Notes under the pieces: model-generated
Seen by the model: the letters and a program-made list of their open reading frames with translations, nothing else
What the model was told of the DNA's origin: nothing
The model's database searches: none
Assembly (NCBI GenBank): GCA_016281335.1
Contig: JAEEIK010000080.1
Span: forward strand, 1 to 64,000
Length of the DNA: 64,000 nucleotides
Source of the DNA: Lachnospiraceae bacterium
GTDB lineage: Bacteria > Bacillota > Clostridia > Lachnospirales > Lachnospiraceae
Direction of reading: 5' to 3'
Translations under genes and position numbers: made by a program
Part shown: positions 63,829 through 64,000 of the stretch, in pieces
Numbering within the stretch: position 1 is the stretch's first letter
Layout of the letters: the number at the start of each line of letters is the position of its first letter

Positions 63829-64000
63829 TTGAAAGATAATTTTTTTGTGCCGTCATTTGGGAATAAGCCGCGTAATCTCGCGGGCAGGGAAGATGTTCTG
63901 AAGGCTTTCGGGGAATGTATGGAAGCAGTACCCGGAAGCCGGGAACGTGCTATGCTCATGCTGGGACAAAGAGGTATGGGAAAGACTGTGCTGCTTTTGC
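63829..64000 (+). CDS. AAA/P-loop ATPase, 3' end outside window
   Basis: The reading frame from TTG 63829 (AAGGAGAGG upstream) encodes 57 residues before the window ends: MKDNFFVPSFGNKPRNLAGR, then a Walker A GQRGMGKT. The N-terminal pattern FxPSFGxxPxxLxGR followed by this P-loop is typical of ORC/STAND-like ATPases often adjacent to accessory or defence genes. The ATG at 63812 is out of frame and meets a stop. Not in the ORF track. Confidence 0.8.
   Translation, partial: MKDNFFVPSFGNKPRNLAGREDVLKAFGECMEAVPGSRERAMLMLGQRGMGKTVLLL

Overview
The window reads as a chromosomal segment of a member of the Clostridia, most probably a Lachnospiraceae-type gut or rumen anaerobe. This is inferred from the gene complement (HflKC next to a GGDEF gene, MutS2, RecU, a YerB-like DUF3048 lipoprotein, a long-tailed FtsH), strong AGGAGG-type ribosome sites, ATGA stop/start overlaps and moderate GC. 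No rRNA, tRNA, CRISPR array, transposase or phage structural gene was seen.

Layout. 1-9.2 kb: the 3' part of a giant exported-type protein, an ECF sigma factor with a coupled membrane partner, and an orphan membrane protein. 9.2-16.5 kb: D-lactate dehydrogenase (ldhA), a VWA lipoprotein, and the ftsH-uvrC operon. 16.6-33.7 kb: a large glycan cluster in several operons. It holds two GT4 enzymes, GT2, GT11, GT17 and GT-B-like transferases, an HxRRGD fucosyltransferase-like protein, an ABC flippase-type exporter, a hexapeptide acyltransferase, a GT-C-like membrane protein, a TupA-type ATP-grasp enzyme, an SGNH protein and a PHP phosphoesterase. A membrane-anchored clostripain-family protease is also present. 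Together they look able to build, decorate and export a fucosylated cell-surface glycan.

33.7-45.7 kb: GGDEF-hflK-hflC, a DUF3048 lipoprotein, a CPA2 antiporter with a small lipoprotein, and an operon of mutS2 and a two-component system. 45.9-50.3 kb: a tight operon of unknown ORF, recU, sirtuin, two ATP-grasp ligases and a DEDDh exonuclease. 50.4-55.4 kb: a chemoreceptor with a triplicated sensor domain and a 796-residue protein of unknown function.

55.4-64 kb is accessory in character. It opens with a 115-bp tandem repeat array studded with ACACGT cores. Next come a soluble FtsH-like AAA/M41 protease and a 465-residue stand-alone relative of the PolC polymerase domain that appears to have lost catalytic aspartates. 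A WYL regulator then heads an operon with an HNH-like protein, an unknown protein and a Sel1/TPR-like protein. The window ends in the start of an AAA ATPase gene whose promoter lies in short tandem repeats. The protease/PolC-like pair and its surroundings are the best candidate for an undescribed system.

Non-coding structure worth attention: a 132-nt cloverleaf-like element with a competing pairing (22.8-23.0 kb), a 38-bp-stem hairpin (8.3 kb), two copies of a double-hairpin dispersed element (9.2 and 16.5 kb), and several extended -10 promoters placed so close to start codons that the transcripts may be leaderless. All assignments come from reading sequence and remembered family motifs; no search was run.
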